Below are positions 1 through 8,669 of a DNA stretch of 63,323 bases, in pieces. The translations under genes were made by a program, and so were the position numbers. The stretch spans positions 1 through 63,323 of the forward strand of contig JABHEG010000085.1 of assembly GCA_018676675.1 (NCBI GenBank), read 5' to 3'. This DNA comes from Lentisphaerota bacterium. Lineage in GTDB: Bacteria > Verrucomicrobiota > Lentisphaeria > Oligosphaerales > JABHEG01. Each line of letters starts with the position of its first letter. Positions within the stretch are counted from its first letter, which is position 1. The notes below the pieces were generated by a model, which did no database searches, was not told the origin of the DNA, and worked only from the letters and a program-made list of their open reading frames with translations.

Positions 1-2
1 CT

Positions 3-27
3 GGGTGCCCAAAGCACCCTCTGTATC
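3..27 (+). terminator. Possible terminator hairpin at window edge
   Basis: A 6-bp perfect stem (GGGTGC/GCACCC) with a 5-nt loop is followed by a moderately T-rich stretch. It could end a gene lying upstream of the window. The tail is weak, so this is only a candidate. Confidence 0.25.
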
Positions 28-157
28 TACCCAAAGACACGAAGCCCGTGCCGTATAGCAGTCTCGACGCACGCCAGTGGAACAGAACATGTCAGCCAAA
101 CCCGGAGTAATGATCGCGACCCGCGCGAAAGCAAACAGAACAGCAAGGAGAAGACAG

Positions 158-313
158 ATGAAGGTGAGATTGGCGATGATGGTGACCGTACTGGCAATGG
201 CAAGCGGCTGCGTGTGCTACCGACGGGTGGACACGAGCAAGGGCATTGATCGCAAGTTCCCTCCCGGTCCGCTGTATCCGATCTTCTGCAATGAGAGTGA
301 GAGAGCGCTGTAA
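158..313 (+). CDS. Small lipoprotein, 51 aa
   Basis: The protein has a Lys/Arg start, a hydrophobic stretch and a lipobox-like ASGC with Cys at residue 18, so it should be exported, lipidated by Lgt and cleaved before that Cys. The mature part is only about 34 residues and matches no family I recognise. The start is ATG 158, with AAGGAG 8 bases upstream; the frame stays open further 5' but has no better ribosome site. It is the first member of a tight run of small + strand genes. Some phages encode small lipoproteins of this kind (for example Rz1-like spanins), but no partner spanin gene overlaps it, so I do not claim that function. Confidence 0.55.
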   Translation: MKVRLAMMVTVLAMASGCVCYRRVDTSKGIDRKFPPGPLYPIFCNESERAL

Positions 314-351
314 GTCACCAGGCCAACCACAGCTATAGGGAGGAAGACCAA

Positions 352-567
352 ATGTGTGACTGCATCTACACAGTAAACGCCAAGTTCGAGGCAACCCACA
401 ACGTGCACATCTGCGCGACGATGCCGGTCTCCGTCGAGAAGGGCCTCGGACCGCCAAAGGTGTTGCTCAAGACCGAGAGGGCGGACGGCAAGCGGGGCAA
501 GACTCCGCCGGTGTGTGCCACGTTCTGCCCCTTCTGCGGGGAGAGGTATGTGGAGAAGGAAAAGTGA
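352..567 (+). CDS. Small zinc-ribbon protein, 71 aa
   Basis: The C-terminus carries CATFCPFCGERY, a C-x2-C zinc knuckle typical of small treble-clef or ribbon proteins, and a second Cys pair (CDC) sits at residues 2-4. The start ATG has GGGAGGAAG just upstream. Its stop TGA overlaps the GTG start of the next gene (GTGA), so the two are probably translationally coupled. Small ribbons like this are common in phage and plasmid early regions and may bind nucleic acid or a partner protein. No specific function can be assigned. Confidence 0.6.
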   Translation: MCDCIYTVNAKFEATHNVHICATMPVSVEKGLGPPKVLLKTERADGKRGKTPPVCATFCPFCGERYVEKEK

Positions 568-986
568 CCTACCCCGATGACATCCGCGAGCTGCGTGCCC
601 TCTCAATTCGGCCGCCCTGGACCGAGGCGATCCTTCACTTCGGGAAGGACATCGAGAACCGATCCAGGAGGCAGAGCTTCCGGGGGCGCGTCCTGATCCA
701 TGCAGGGAAAACGTTCGAGTTTGCTGACTGGAATCGTCTCCGCAGAATGCACAGGGACGACCTCGGAAGCGGGCTCACAACATTCCCCCACTTCTCTGAC
801 ATCCCACAAGGAGGGATCGTGGGGCTTGCCACGGTTGTCGACTGCGTCGAGTGGCACCCATCCCAGTGGTTCTACGGGCCATACGGCTTGGTTCTGGAGG
901 ACGTCCAGGAGCTGCCATTCATCCCGTGCAATGGCATGCTGGGGTTCTTCCCTCCGGAACTGCCTCAGGAGTTGCCTGTCGCATGA
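564..986 (+). CDS. ASCH-domain protein
   Basis: The protein has 140 residues from the GTG start at 564. The N-terminal pattern RALSIRPPWTEAIL...GKDIENR, the middle GRVLIHAGK and the later GGIVGLATVVDCVE are the usual blocks of an ASCH domain, a PUA-like beta-barrel thought to bind RNA or modified nucleotides. I chose GTG 564 because it overlaps the previous stop and has GGAGAAGGA upstream; the longer reading frame lacks a ribosome site. The next gene starts inside its stop codon (ATGA). ASCH proteins of this length occur often in phages and mobile elements, and some ASCH proteins hydrolyse N4-acetylcytidine. Activity here is not predictable from the sequence alone. Confidence 0.75.
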   Translation: MTYPDDIRELRALSIRPPWTEAILHFGKDIENRSRRQSFRGRVLIHAGKTFEFADWNRLRRMHRDDLGSGLTTFPHFSDIPQGGIVGLATVVDCVEWHPSQWFYGPYGLVLEDVQELPFIPCNGMLGFFPPELPQELPVA

Positions 987-1756
987 TCACCCCAAACGAC
1001 AGACTCGTCCTCCGAATTCTGGCCGAGAGCTATCTGCCAAAGACCACAGCCGAGATCGGCTGTGAGTTGCCCGAATCATGGAACATCGCGGATGCTAATC
1101 GCGTCGCCATGCAGGGCCTCGTTCGGCTCATCGCTGCCGGATATGTAACCGGTCCGGATCATCGCGGGCGCTACACGGCCGTCAAGCTCGACACCGACCG
1201 ACCCACGCCCCGGGAGAAGATCCCCCTTGAGGAAGCCCGGGGCGTGGCCGAGCAGCTGCAGCGCGATCTCGCCCCCTTCGCATCTCGCCTCGAGGTAGCC
1301 GGTTCCATCCGGCGCCGTAAGCCTGAGGTGGGGGATATCGAGCTCGTTGCCCTGATCGAGCCCGAGCTCGACATGCTCGGAGAGCCGGCCACCGACCAGG
1401 CCGAGCCCGACATAGTGCGCGCCTTACGCACGCGCGCGTCATACACGGTGAAATCCGGCCGGAAGTACACTCAAGTCGTCCTCGACGAGCCGCCGATCGG
1501 CGCGGTCACTGTGGATCTCTTCCTCACGTCGGCCCCTTCCTGTTGGGGCCGTCTCTTCTTCCTCCGCACCGGCAGCAGCGACTTCGTCATGCGTGCCGAT
1601 AGCTACTACAAGGAGCAGTCTCGGGGGACCATCCAGGATCTCCGCTACCACGCCCCCGACGGTCACCTCCTGGACACCCCCGAGGAAGCCGATGTTTTCC
1701 GCATCGCCCTGGGCATCGCACCAGTCTCCCCCGAACGAAGGACACCCCGGACATGA
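983..1756 (+). CDS. Pol X / DNA polymerase beta-like nucleotidyltransferase with N-terminal winged-helix-like region
   Basis: The protein has 257 residues from ATG 983. Residues about 1-70 look like a winged helix (LRILAESYLPKTTAEIG, then LVRLIAAGYVTGP). Residues about 77-257 match the small polymerase-beta-type nucleotidyltransferases found in phages. The signature is GSIRRRKPEVGDIELV, in which Asp and Glu of GDIE and the later Asp of VDLFL form the metal site, and the C-terminal block ends LGIAPVSPERRT. Known Pol X enzymes fill short gaps, but this short form lacks the usual helix-hairpin-helix 8-kDa domain, so its substrate is unclear. Start and stop overlap both neighbours by 4 bases, so it belongs to one translational unit with the ASCH gene. 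Confidence 0.75.
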   Translation: MITPNDRLVLRILAESYLPKTTAEIGCELPESWNIADANRVAMQGLVRLIAAGYVTGPDHRGRYTAVKLDTDRPTPREKIPLEEARGVAEQLQRDLAPFASRLEVAGSIRRRKPEVGDIELVALIEPELDMLGEPATDQAEPDIVRALRTRASYTVKSGRKYTQVVLDEPPIGAVTVDLFLTSAPSCWGRLFFLRTGSSDFVMRADSYYKEQSRGTIQDLRYHAPDGHLLDTPEEADVFRIALGIAPVSPERRTPRT

Positions 1757-1920
1757 GCAAACGTCATCCGCTTGTCTGCCGTCCCCACCGGACACTTGCT
1801 TGTGTCGTGTGGCTCTCGTGTGGCCTGGCCTGCCTTGGCACGGGCAATTCCTGCCCCCTTGAGGTGGCCTTCTGGACCACGGTCTGCATCTCCCTTGTCT
1901 ATTTCGCAACCAAAGCGTGA
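1753..1920 (+). CDS. Small membrane protein, 55 aa
   Basis: ATG 1753 overlaps the stop of the nucleotidyltransferase gene (ATGA). The product contains two hydrophobic stretches, about residues 17-30 and 39-53, with a short polar link, and five Cys residues. It may be a small integral membrane protein. The start overlap matches the style of this cluster and is the main reason for calling it. No homologue is recognised; a holin-like role would be speculation. Confidence 0.4.
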   Translation: MSKRHPLVCRPHRTLACVVWLSCGLACLGTGNSCPLEVAFWTTVCISLVYFATKA

Positions 1921-1969
1921 CGTCCCAATGGACCTCTCCCACGGGAGCCTCACGAGAAGGCACTGAACA

Positions 1970-2164
1970 ATGGCATGCAACCACAACTGGATTCACACAG
2001 AGCAAGAGATCTCGATGGGGCCCGCTCAGCGTTGCCTCGAGTGTGGCCTCTATCGCATAAGCGAAGATCGGCCTCCCGACACTCACCGATGGAGAATCCT
2101 GACACGCGATGAAGCTGAGCACCACCGGAAGGCTCTGGACGACTGGTGCAACGGGAAGGCCTGA
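1970..2164 (+). CDS. Small putative zinc-binding protein, 64 aa
   Basis: The N-terminal half has Cys3/His5 and a later RCLECG (C-x2-C), enough for one zinc site of the Cys/His type. The remainder is charged and helical (RDEAEHHRKALDDW). An AGAAGG sequence lies about 10 bases before the ATG. It follows the small membrane-protein gene by 49 bases in the same direction. No family is recognised, but size and composition fit the phage-like cluster around it. Confidence 0.5.
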   Translation: MACNHNWIHTEQEISMGPAQRCLECGLYRISEDRPPDTHRWRILTRDEAEHHRKALDDWCNGKA

Positions 2165-2172
2165 CACCCCGC

Positions 2173-2625
2173 ATGGACCTCTTCGACTGGGCAACAAAGC
2201 GCGATCGCACGGTATCTGCACCGACTCCGCAGAACCCGTGCAGCACGCCTGCAGACGCCCTGCCGGACGAGTTCCACGCAGTGGTCGACATCCTCCATCA
2301 CCACATCGGCAGCCGGAACGCCATCACCGCCCTGGAGATCGCCACGGCCGCCGAGCTCTGGCCCACCTGCACCCCTGGGACTAGGGCGCGGAAGATCCGC
2401 AGCCTCATCGAGCTCCACGACAACGATCTCCCCTTCTTCGTCTGCGGCGATTCCAACGGCCTGTACGTGGCCGCCGACGCCGATGACGTCAACCACTACT
2501 TCCGCAACCTCACCAGCCGAATAAGGGGCATTGCAGCCAAACACAGGGCCCGCAAACGCCGAGCCCTCTGCGACGGCTTCATCTACCACGGCCACGGCCA
2601 GTGGTCCGACCCCGAGAGCGCCTAA
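2173..2625 (+). CDS. Hypothetical protein with winged-helix-like core, 150 aa
   Basis: I place the start at ATG 2173, with GGGAAGG about 12 bases upstream and the previous stop 9 bases away. Residues about 35-130 have the layout of small phage wHTH proteins: a helix pair around ITALEIATAAEL, then RKIRSLIEL, a short beta turn with NGLYVAA, and a basic helix ending RKRRAL. That suggests DNA binding, perhaps replication or packaging related. The first 30 residues are probably disordered. I cannot name a specific family. Confidence 0.5.
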   Translation: MDLFDWATKRDRTVSAPTPQNPCSTPADALPDEFHAVVDILHHHIGSRNAITALEIATAAELWPTCTPGTRARKIRSLIELHDNDLPFFVCGDSNGLYVAADADDVNHYFRNLTSRIRGIAAKHRARKRRALCDGFIYHGHGQWSDPESA

Positions 2626-2705
2626 CGCTCTCCCCCCTCCCTTGTTTGCATTCCTCAGTTCTCCCCACTAATGTCCCACCATTGGAAGAAACTGGGAGGC
2701 TGATC

Positions 2706-3488
2706 ATGACCTTGATCCACTGGTTCTGGCTTGTCGTTGGTGCTGGCGTTCTGCTGTTCCTCATACAGAGCCTTCAAGCAGAAAAAGCGCAGAAGGGGAT
2801 TGGGGATTTCCTGCTCGCCCAGCCTGACTTCGAGCCTTCAAAGACCGTTATCAGCTCCTGCGCCACGACGGCCCTGGGGATCGACGAAGCGCGTCGCATC
2901 GTCTGTTTGTGTTCGCTGCAAGCGCCGGGGCAGTTCGTTGCCTCAATGCATCCGTATGGCGACTTCCTCGGAGCAGAGATACAGGAGCAAGACCGAGAAG
3001 TCGTTAAGGGCGGCTCCGGCCTTGGTAGGGCCGTGGTAGGAGGTCTGGCCTTGGGCGTGGTTGGTGCTGCCATGGGCGCCGCCAGCGCCAAGAAGACTGT
3101 CCAGAGAAAGGTGAGTCTCATTGCCCTACGGATCTCGGTTTCCGATGTCAGCCGGCCCTGTCATGTCATGTGGTTTCTCAGCGGGGCCGAGTTCGACACG
3201 AACGGCATTGTCTACCAGAACGCGATGCAGAACGCCCTGAACTGGCAGGCCACGATCGCGGCCGTGGCCTCTCAGGGACACTTTCCCCCTCTCGCCCCCA
3301 CGCCTGCCCCGCCTCCCCCTGCTCCACCCCAACAGCAACCCCAGCGATCCTCCACACCCAAACAGCGGGGAATGTCTGTGTCGATCCAGGTCGCCGATGC
3401 TCTCCGCGAGCTGGCCGCACTCAGGGGCAATGGTTCCATGTCGACGCAGGAGTACAACAAGCAAAAGCGCGCGCTGCTTGGCCAGTAG
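2706..3488 (+). CDS. Membrane-anchored SHOCT-type protein
   Basis: From ATG 2706 (GGGAGG upstream) the product has 260 residues. There is one N-terminal transmembrane helix (about 5-20), a Gly/Ala-rich second hydrophobic stretch (about 105-125), a Pro/Gln-rich linker (about 198-222), and a C-terminal SHOCT-like pair of helices, VADALRELAALRGNGSMSTQEYNKQKRALL. SHOCT modules (short C-terminal domains) commonly end membrane proteins and mediate oligomerisation. This is the last gene of the 5' small-gene cluster. The function is unknown, but the domain call at the C-terminus is good. Confidence 0.65.
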   Translation: MTLIHWFWLVVGAGVLLFLIQSLQAEKAQKGIGDFLLAQPDFEPSKTVISSCATTALGIDEARRIVCLCSLQAPGQFVASMHPYGDFLGAEIQEQDREVVKGGSGLGRAVVGGLALGVVGAAMGAASAKKTVQRKVSLIALRISVSDVSRPCHVMWFLSGAEFDTNGIVYQNAMQNALNWQATIAAVASQGHFPPLAPTPAPPPPAPPQQQPQRSSTPKQRGMSVSIQVADALRELAALRGNGSMSTQEYNKQKRALLGQ

Positions 3489-3848
3489 CGCTTCTGGTCC
3501 CGCCCCCGCGCACTCGAGGGCCCTCCCTGCGCGCACCATGCCGGAACTCGCCGATTGCCCCCCTCGAGCCACGACCACGACAGCCCTCAGTTGACCTCAG
3601 GCGACCTGTGAAGACCTGACACGACCATCTCCGCGGTCACAACAACTCATGGCCGGATCAAGAGCGCGATCGGGATTGGGCGCCCCCCGTAACTGAGGCA
3701 TTACCTTCAAGTATCAGCCACGCTTGCATATCGCCCTCCTGATGCGTAGATTTCCATGTATTTCATTGCCTGGAAGACCCCGCACCCACTCACTGCTGGG
3801 ACAGACGAGGGATTCCGACTTCAGGGAGCCAATGGAGGAGAAGGAACA
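3489..3848 (+). other. Intergenic stretch between accessory cluster and giant secreted gene
   Basis: No convincing gene lies in these 360 bases. GACCT recurs three times close together (about 3593-3619), without an obvious palindrome. Near the 3' end TTGCAT (3724-3729), a 17-base spacer and TAGATT (3747-3752) make a weak sigma-70-type promoter for the downstream gene. A strong ribosome site, GGAGGAGAAGGA, lies just before the GTG at 3849. If the small-gene cluster is an integrated element, its right junction would lie here. Confidence 0.4.
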
Positions 3849-6800
3849 GTGAGAACTCGCATTCTGATTTCAGCGGCAGTCTGTGCGTTGATTCTGCCGG
3901 CACGGTCCCAGACGGCCGACGATAAGGTGGCTGCTGGAGATGCCTTCTTGCGGGGCCATGATCTGAGTGCCGCCCACACAGCGTATGCTCAGGCATTGGT
4001 CGAAGATTCCGCCCATCCTGACGCTTCGATTATGCGAGCGGTCACCCTTCTCGCGGACCTTTTCGAGGCCCCGACCGCTGACCTTCCGGCCCTGCTGAAC
4101 GCGTTCAATGTGTCCTACAACCACGACATCTACGACCGTGATCGGACGGGAAACACACGACTTGTTTCCGAACCATACACGGACACCAACGCCAACGACG
4201 AGTGGGATGACGCCGAGGAATGGGACGACTTCAATGGCAACGGCACGTGGGACCCGGGTGAGTTTTTTTGGGACGAAGACGGTGACTTTCAGTGGGACGC
4301 CGCCGAGCCGTTCACTGACACCAATCAGAATGGGGAGTGGGATGAGTTCCTGGCCCCGGACGGAGCGCCGACCCCGAACGCAGCGATCGACACCATTCGA
4401 ACACAGCTGGTTGCACGAATCGATGAGGCGCTTGCACACCTAGAGACCGCTTCCGCCGCTGCTGGACCGGAGTGGAGCCGAACTCTCACCGACGACATGT
4501 CCCCACGATTCGATTCCCCAGGAGACACCAACGACGGCCATACAGTCGACTCTGTGGACCTGAGCTTTGCCCAAGCAGGACTGCATCTGGCAAACGTCGC
4601 GCTCGATTTCCTGTCCGGATATGATCTTGACGTCAACTACAATGACTTCCAGGGCGTCGACGGCAACGGACTCAAGGCATACTGGGAGAGCTACACGAAC
4701 TTCTTCACGGTCCGCGACCAGAGTAGTTTCACGGATTCCCAAGCTGAGCTCCTGGCCGCACTCAATTGTGCCAGAGATGCTATCACAGCCTTACTCGGGA
4801 AGCCCCATGGCGGGGACGGACTGGTCGCAAGCGAACGAATCCCCAAAGAAGACTGGCAAGACATCCTGGGATACGTCGATGACACTATCTCATCATTGCA
4901 GGCTCCCACTGAAGTGTCGATCGAAGACTATGACCCCGTTGTGGTCCATCTAGAGAGTCTCTTCAGCGACCCGCTCGACCGCACAGACCTTGCGCCGTAC
5001 GATTTCGACGGAAATGAAGTGGACTGGCTCGCAGTCGATCCCACCCTGAACGGCCTGTTTCCCAATGAAGACTTCCCTTCCCTCTACCACCGAATTGTCA
5101 AGCTGGCTGACGACGACGAACTCCCTCTGGCCATGGATTCCGCGGACCGGAAGTTTGTAGCAGCTGGGCTTGACGCAGTGGATGCCGCACTCAAGCTGGC
5201 CGGTGGATACGACTTCTCAGGGGACTGGGGAACAGTGGGAACAGATGAATTCGACCTCGACCAGGCATTCTGGAATGCCCAGACCGACTTCTTCACAGCC
5301 CGCGATCCAGACTCCTTCGCCGCCGCCAAGACATCGACACGCTCAGCCCTGCAGAATGCACTTGACGGGCTCGACTTGATCCTCAATAACGAGGCCCCCG
5401 CAAAAACCGCCGGCCCGTGGGCGTCGATGGACTTCGGAGACTGGACTCGAGCTCGGAACTTGGTCGCACAACTGCTTGAAGCAGTCGACCAGAATACACA
5501 AATCAACGATCAAGACTTCGATCCCATCACCCTGAATCTCGGCAAGCTGTTCGACTCGCCAATTGACCGGGCAATCCTCGACGCGTACGACTTTGACGCA
5601 CCCGATTCCGGGACGGATGCAGTCACGTGGAATGATGTCACAAACCCAGCCCTGAATGACGTGTTCCCTGGCATGGACCGCATGGCAGAATGGTACAGGT
5701 ACCACACCCTGAATCTGTATGATCCTATGGCGCTGCAAGTTGTCGTGACCGATGACGTCCGGGCACAAAAGCCTAGATTCCTATGGAACGCTGTGTGGGA
5801 GGATTGGGGGACGTACTACGATCCCGACACGGGTAACTGGCAATATGGGCCACACTGGGCCAAGCAGAACGACTATCTGTTTGAGGATAAGATGCAGTTC
5901 AAGATCTACCGCGGCACAGGGGGCTTACCCAACAGCAGAGCCGAACTGTTCGTCGCTGACAAGTGGCCCGGTGAGTATCCTGTCGGGGCGCCATGGAACT
6001 ACCTCGACAGCACGCCGCTACAGGAGGATTTGTACTACTACGTGAAAGTCCTGTTTACTGACGGGAACGCTGGCCAAACAGAGCTTGTGAGCCCAAGGGC
6101 CTATCAAGACACTGATGGCGATGGGATGCCGGATTACTGGGAGACCGCCCATGAGTCGATTCCAGGAACAGGGCTGCAGGCGTGGGACGATGCCGACCAG
6201 GACACCGTGACGAACTTGGAGGAATTCGAGGCAGGTACCGACCCCACCGCGACAGATAGTGACAACGATGGTATGAGCGATGGCTTCGAGAGTGACCACG
6301 AACTTGATCCCCTCTATGATGATGCTGATGAGGACAAGGATCAGGACGGCTACACGAACTTCTGGGAGATGCGCTACCAAACGTCTCCGGACGACTTCAT
6401 GAGCAATCCCGCGTTGGAGCTCTCCGTGGGGCCAGTGTCCATCACCACCACAGGGGAATGGGCGGACGCACAGGCGAGTCTCCCGACCGACACGGCCGGG
6501 ATGCAGACGATCATCCCGTCCTGTTTCTCCGCCGATGGCTTCCGCGTCTTCTTCGTCAGCGCGGCAGACAACCTGCATCCTGACGCGGACGGGATGCGAA
6601 GCAACATCTATGTTCGAGACCGTGAGACCGATATCACGTCCGCGGTCAACGTGAGCAGCGACGATCGAGCTGGTACACTCTCGAATGCCATGATGGCTGA
6701 AACATTTCTTGGGGCCTCCGATGATGGAAATCTGGTCTACTTCCTCAGCGACAGCACCAATCTAGTCCCCGGCCTGGACGGCGCGCCGGGGCACATGTTC

Positions 6801-8609
6801 CGCGTCTACGTACGCGACATCGACGCAGGAATAACCGCCCTCGTCTTCGAAGGGCTGGACTCCATGTCACCTTTCATCATCACCCCAGATGGGCAATTCG
6901 CGGTCTTCACGGCCATGATCGAGGACACTCCCCAACGTTCTTCTCGCGGCTGGCAGCAGGTCTACCAGTATGACCATGAGGCGGGTGTAGTGATTGAGGT
7001 CAGTGTTTCGGATAGTGGGGAGCCGGCTGCGCATGAGTCCAGCCTGCCAACCCCGATGTCTGACGACAGTGTCCGAACCGACACCTGCATCAGTGCCGAT
7101 GGGCGCTATGTGTTTTTCGAGTCAAGTGCAAGCAATATCGTGGAGGACGACAACAATTGGTTTGCAGACATTTTCGTGCGTGATACCCACGCGGGAACGA
7201 CCCGAAGAGTGAACGTCGCGGATGACGGGGACGGGAGTAGCTGGGGTGAAGGCGGGTTCATTGCTGCCGGCGCTGACGGACGGTTCGTCTTGTTCCGCTC
7301 CGCGGACGCCAGCCTGGCAGGGGACGACATCGCCGGCAATCCAGTCGACTTCGGGGAGGGGCTCTTCCTTCGAGATACTGCTGAGGAACGTACGACATTC
7401 GTGGCGTCAGGCCTCGATTGGAATAGTGCGGCGCTCATCAGCAGGGACGGCAAACGCGTGGCGTACGAGAAAAGCCTGGATGCCGCATTCTCCCAAATCT
7501 ACGTTTTTGACTGGACCAACGGCACGACGGAACTCGCCACGCCAACCGTCTCCGGCGACGTACCGTCCGTCGACTGCCAATTCGCCTGGGACATGGCTCG
7601 CGGCACCACCAGCGACCAGAACACGTGCTTCAGCGAGAATGGCCGCTTCGTCTTCTTCCGCAGCCAAGCGACCGACTTGGTCGAAAACGACGAGAACGGT
7701 ATGACATCTGATCTCTTCGTCCGCGACCTGCTACACAAGGAGACCCGGATCGTCAGCCTGAGTGACGAGGGGGAGCAAGCCTGGTGGAGTTCGTCCAGCT
7801 TCGTGCAGGCCAGCCAAGACGGCCGCTATGTGCTGTTCGGGAGTTCGGAAGAGATGGCGGAAGTCCCTCAGGCGTGGGAGGCGCTGTCCCAGTCGCCAAA
7901 CGGTCACCTATACCTGCGTGATCTGGTCCGAAACACGACCGCGTGGGTCTGGACTGATGATAGCACCGGGCAATGCTTGTTCCACCCCTCCGGCAACCTC
8001 ACGGCCCTGCGCTTCGGGGGGCCGTCCAGCGAGAGGGTCTTCCTCAGGGGCTGGCTCGACACCGACCGTGATGGCATGACCGACAACTACGAGTGGTGGA
8101 TCGGCCTGGATCCACACGACTCAACGGACGCTCAAGGCGATCCAGACGAGGACGGGCTCACGAACCAACAGGAAGCTCGAGCCGACACAAGTCCATTCTT
8201 GGCCGACACCGACGGCGACAGCCTGCCAGACGGGTGGGAAGTGCAAGAGGGAGTGGACCCGCTTAGGAATGATGCCAACGCCAATCCGGACGGGGACTAT
8301 CTAACCAACCTGGAGGAGTTCCCTGCCAACGCCAAGCCACTGGCCTTCGAAGACCTGAACTTCATCGTCCTCTATACGGGTTGGAACATGGTATCCGTGC
8401 CGTCCAATGCGGGCCGCGTAACCGTGGAGGACGTGTTCTTTGACGAAGCCATAGGAACTGTCTGGGCCTGGGACGCGCTGCAACAGGCATATGTGGATGC
8501 CAGCGAACGTGGGCCTCTCGATCCGAGGCGAGGCTATTGGGCCTATGTAACGGCAGACGTCGTCGTCTACTTCGAGGTCGAAGGCAAAACACTTCCAAAA
8601 CTGTGGTAG
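3849..8609 (+). CDS. Giant secreted protein: TPR, Asp-rich calcium-type repeats, beta-propeller, TSP3-like repeats
   Basis: The product has 1586 residues from GTG 3849, chosen for its strong ribosome site and because a signal peptide follows at once (residues 1-19, ending near ARS-Q). A TPR-like segment lies at about 25-75. Asp/Asn-rich calcium-type repeats (DxNxN/DxDGD patterns) lie at about 110-165. A duplicated 190-residue module fills about 240-610. TSP3-like repeats (DTDGDGMPD, DSDNDGMSD) lie at about 754-845. About 520 residues of PD40/TolB-like propeller blades follow, with repeated ADGRYVFFES and DIFVRD cores. A second TSP3 cluster lies at 1404-1500. The C-terminal domain has GWNMVSVP and GYWAY. 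It is probably a surface or periplasmic protein stabilised by calcium. No PEP-CTERM or LPXTG-like sorting tail is visible. Confidence 0.8.
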   Translation: MRTRILISAAVCALILPARSQTADDKVAAGDAFLRGHDLSAAHTAYAQALVEDSAHPDASIMRAVTLLADLFEAPTADLPALLNAFNVSYNHDIYDRDRTGNTRLVSEPYTDTNANDEWDDAEEWDDFNGNGTWDPGEFFWDEDGDFQWDAAEPFTDTNQNGEWDEFLAPDGAPTPNAAIDTIRTQLVARIDEALAHLETASAAAGPEWSRTLTDDMSPRFDSPGDTNDGHTVDSVDLSFAQAGLHLANVALDFLSGYDLDVNYNDFQGVDGNGLKAYWESYTNFFTVRDQSSFTDSQAELLAALNCARDAITALLGKPHGGDGLVASERIPKEDWQDILGYVDDTISSLQAPTEVSIEDYDPVVVHLESLFSDPLDRTDLAPYDFDGNEVDWLAVDPTLNGLFPNEDFPSLYHRIVKLADDDELPLAMDSADRKFVAAGLDAVDAALKLAGGYDFSGDWGTVGTDEFDLDQAFWNAQTDFFTARDPDSFAAAKTSTRSALQNALDGLDLILNNEAPAKTAGPWASMDFGDWTRARNLVAQLLEAVDQNTQINDQDFDPITLNLGKLFDSPIDRAILDAYDFDAPDSGTDAVTWNDVTNPALNDVFPGMDRMAEWYRYHTLNLYDPMALQVVVTDDVRAQKPRFLWNAVWEDWGTYYDPDTGNWQYGPHWAKQNDYLFEDKMQFKIYRGTGGLPNSRAELFVADKWPGEYPVGAPWNYLDSTPLQEDLYYYVKVLFTDGNAGQTELVSPRAYQDTDGDGMPDYWETAHESIPGTGLQAWDDADQDTVTNLEEFEAGTDPTATDSDNDGMSDGFESDHELDPLYDDADEDKDQDGYTNFWEMRYQTSPDDFMSNPALELSVGPVSITTTGEWADAQASLPTDTAGMQTIIPSCFSADGFRVFFVSAADNLHPDADGMRSNIYVRDRETDITSAVNVSSDDRAGTLSNAMMAETFLGASDDGNLVYFLSDSTNLVPGLDGAPGHMFRVYVRDIDAGITALVFEGLDSMSPFIITPDGQFAVFTAMIEDTPQRSSRGWQQVYQYDHEAGVVIEVSVSDSGEPAAHESSLPTPMSDDSVRTDTCISADGRYVFFESSASNIVEDDNNWFADIFVRDTHAGTTRRVNVADDGDGSSWGEGGFIAAGADGRFVLFRSADASLAGDDIAGNPVDFGEGLFLRDTAEERTTFVASGLDWNSAALISRDGKRVAYEKSLDAAFSQIYVFDWTNGTTELATPTVSGDVPSVDCQFAWDMARGTTSDQNTCFSENGRFVFFRSQATDLVENDENGMTSDLFVRDLLHKETRIVSLSDEGEQAWWSSSSFVQASQDGRYVLFGSSEEMAEVPQAWEALSQSPNGHLYLRDLVRNTTAWVWTDDSTGQCLFHPSGNLTALRFGGPSSERVFLRGWLDTDRDGMTDNYEWWIGLDPHDSTDAQGDPDEDGLTNQQEARADTSPFLADTDGDSLPDGWEVQEGVDPLRNDANANPDGDYLTNLEEFPANAKPLAFEDLNFIVLYTGWNMVSVPSNAGRVTVEDVFFDEAIGTVWAWDALQQAYVDASERGPLDPRRGYWAYVTADVVVYFEVEGKTLPKLW
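4579..5690 (+). repeat. Internal protein-level duplication in the giant secreted gene
   Basis: Two diverged copies of about 190 residues sit in tandem, roughly 4579-5095 and 5160-5690. Shared blocks are LSGYDL...FFTVRDQSSF against LAGGYDF...FFTARDPDSF, and DYDPVVVHLESLFSDPLDR against DFDPITLNLGKLFDSPIDR. They end in PTLNGLFPNED and PALNDVFPGMD. The similarity is clear in protein but not in DNA, so the duplication is old. Confidence 0.75.
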
Positions 8610-8669
8610 AGCGGATGGTGGAAGTCGTTAGGGCGTTCTGAGACAGCTCCCATCGGTGCGTTCCGGCGG

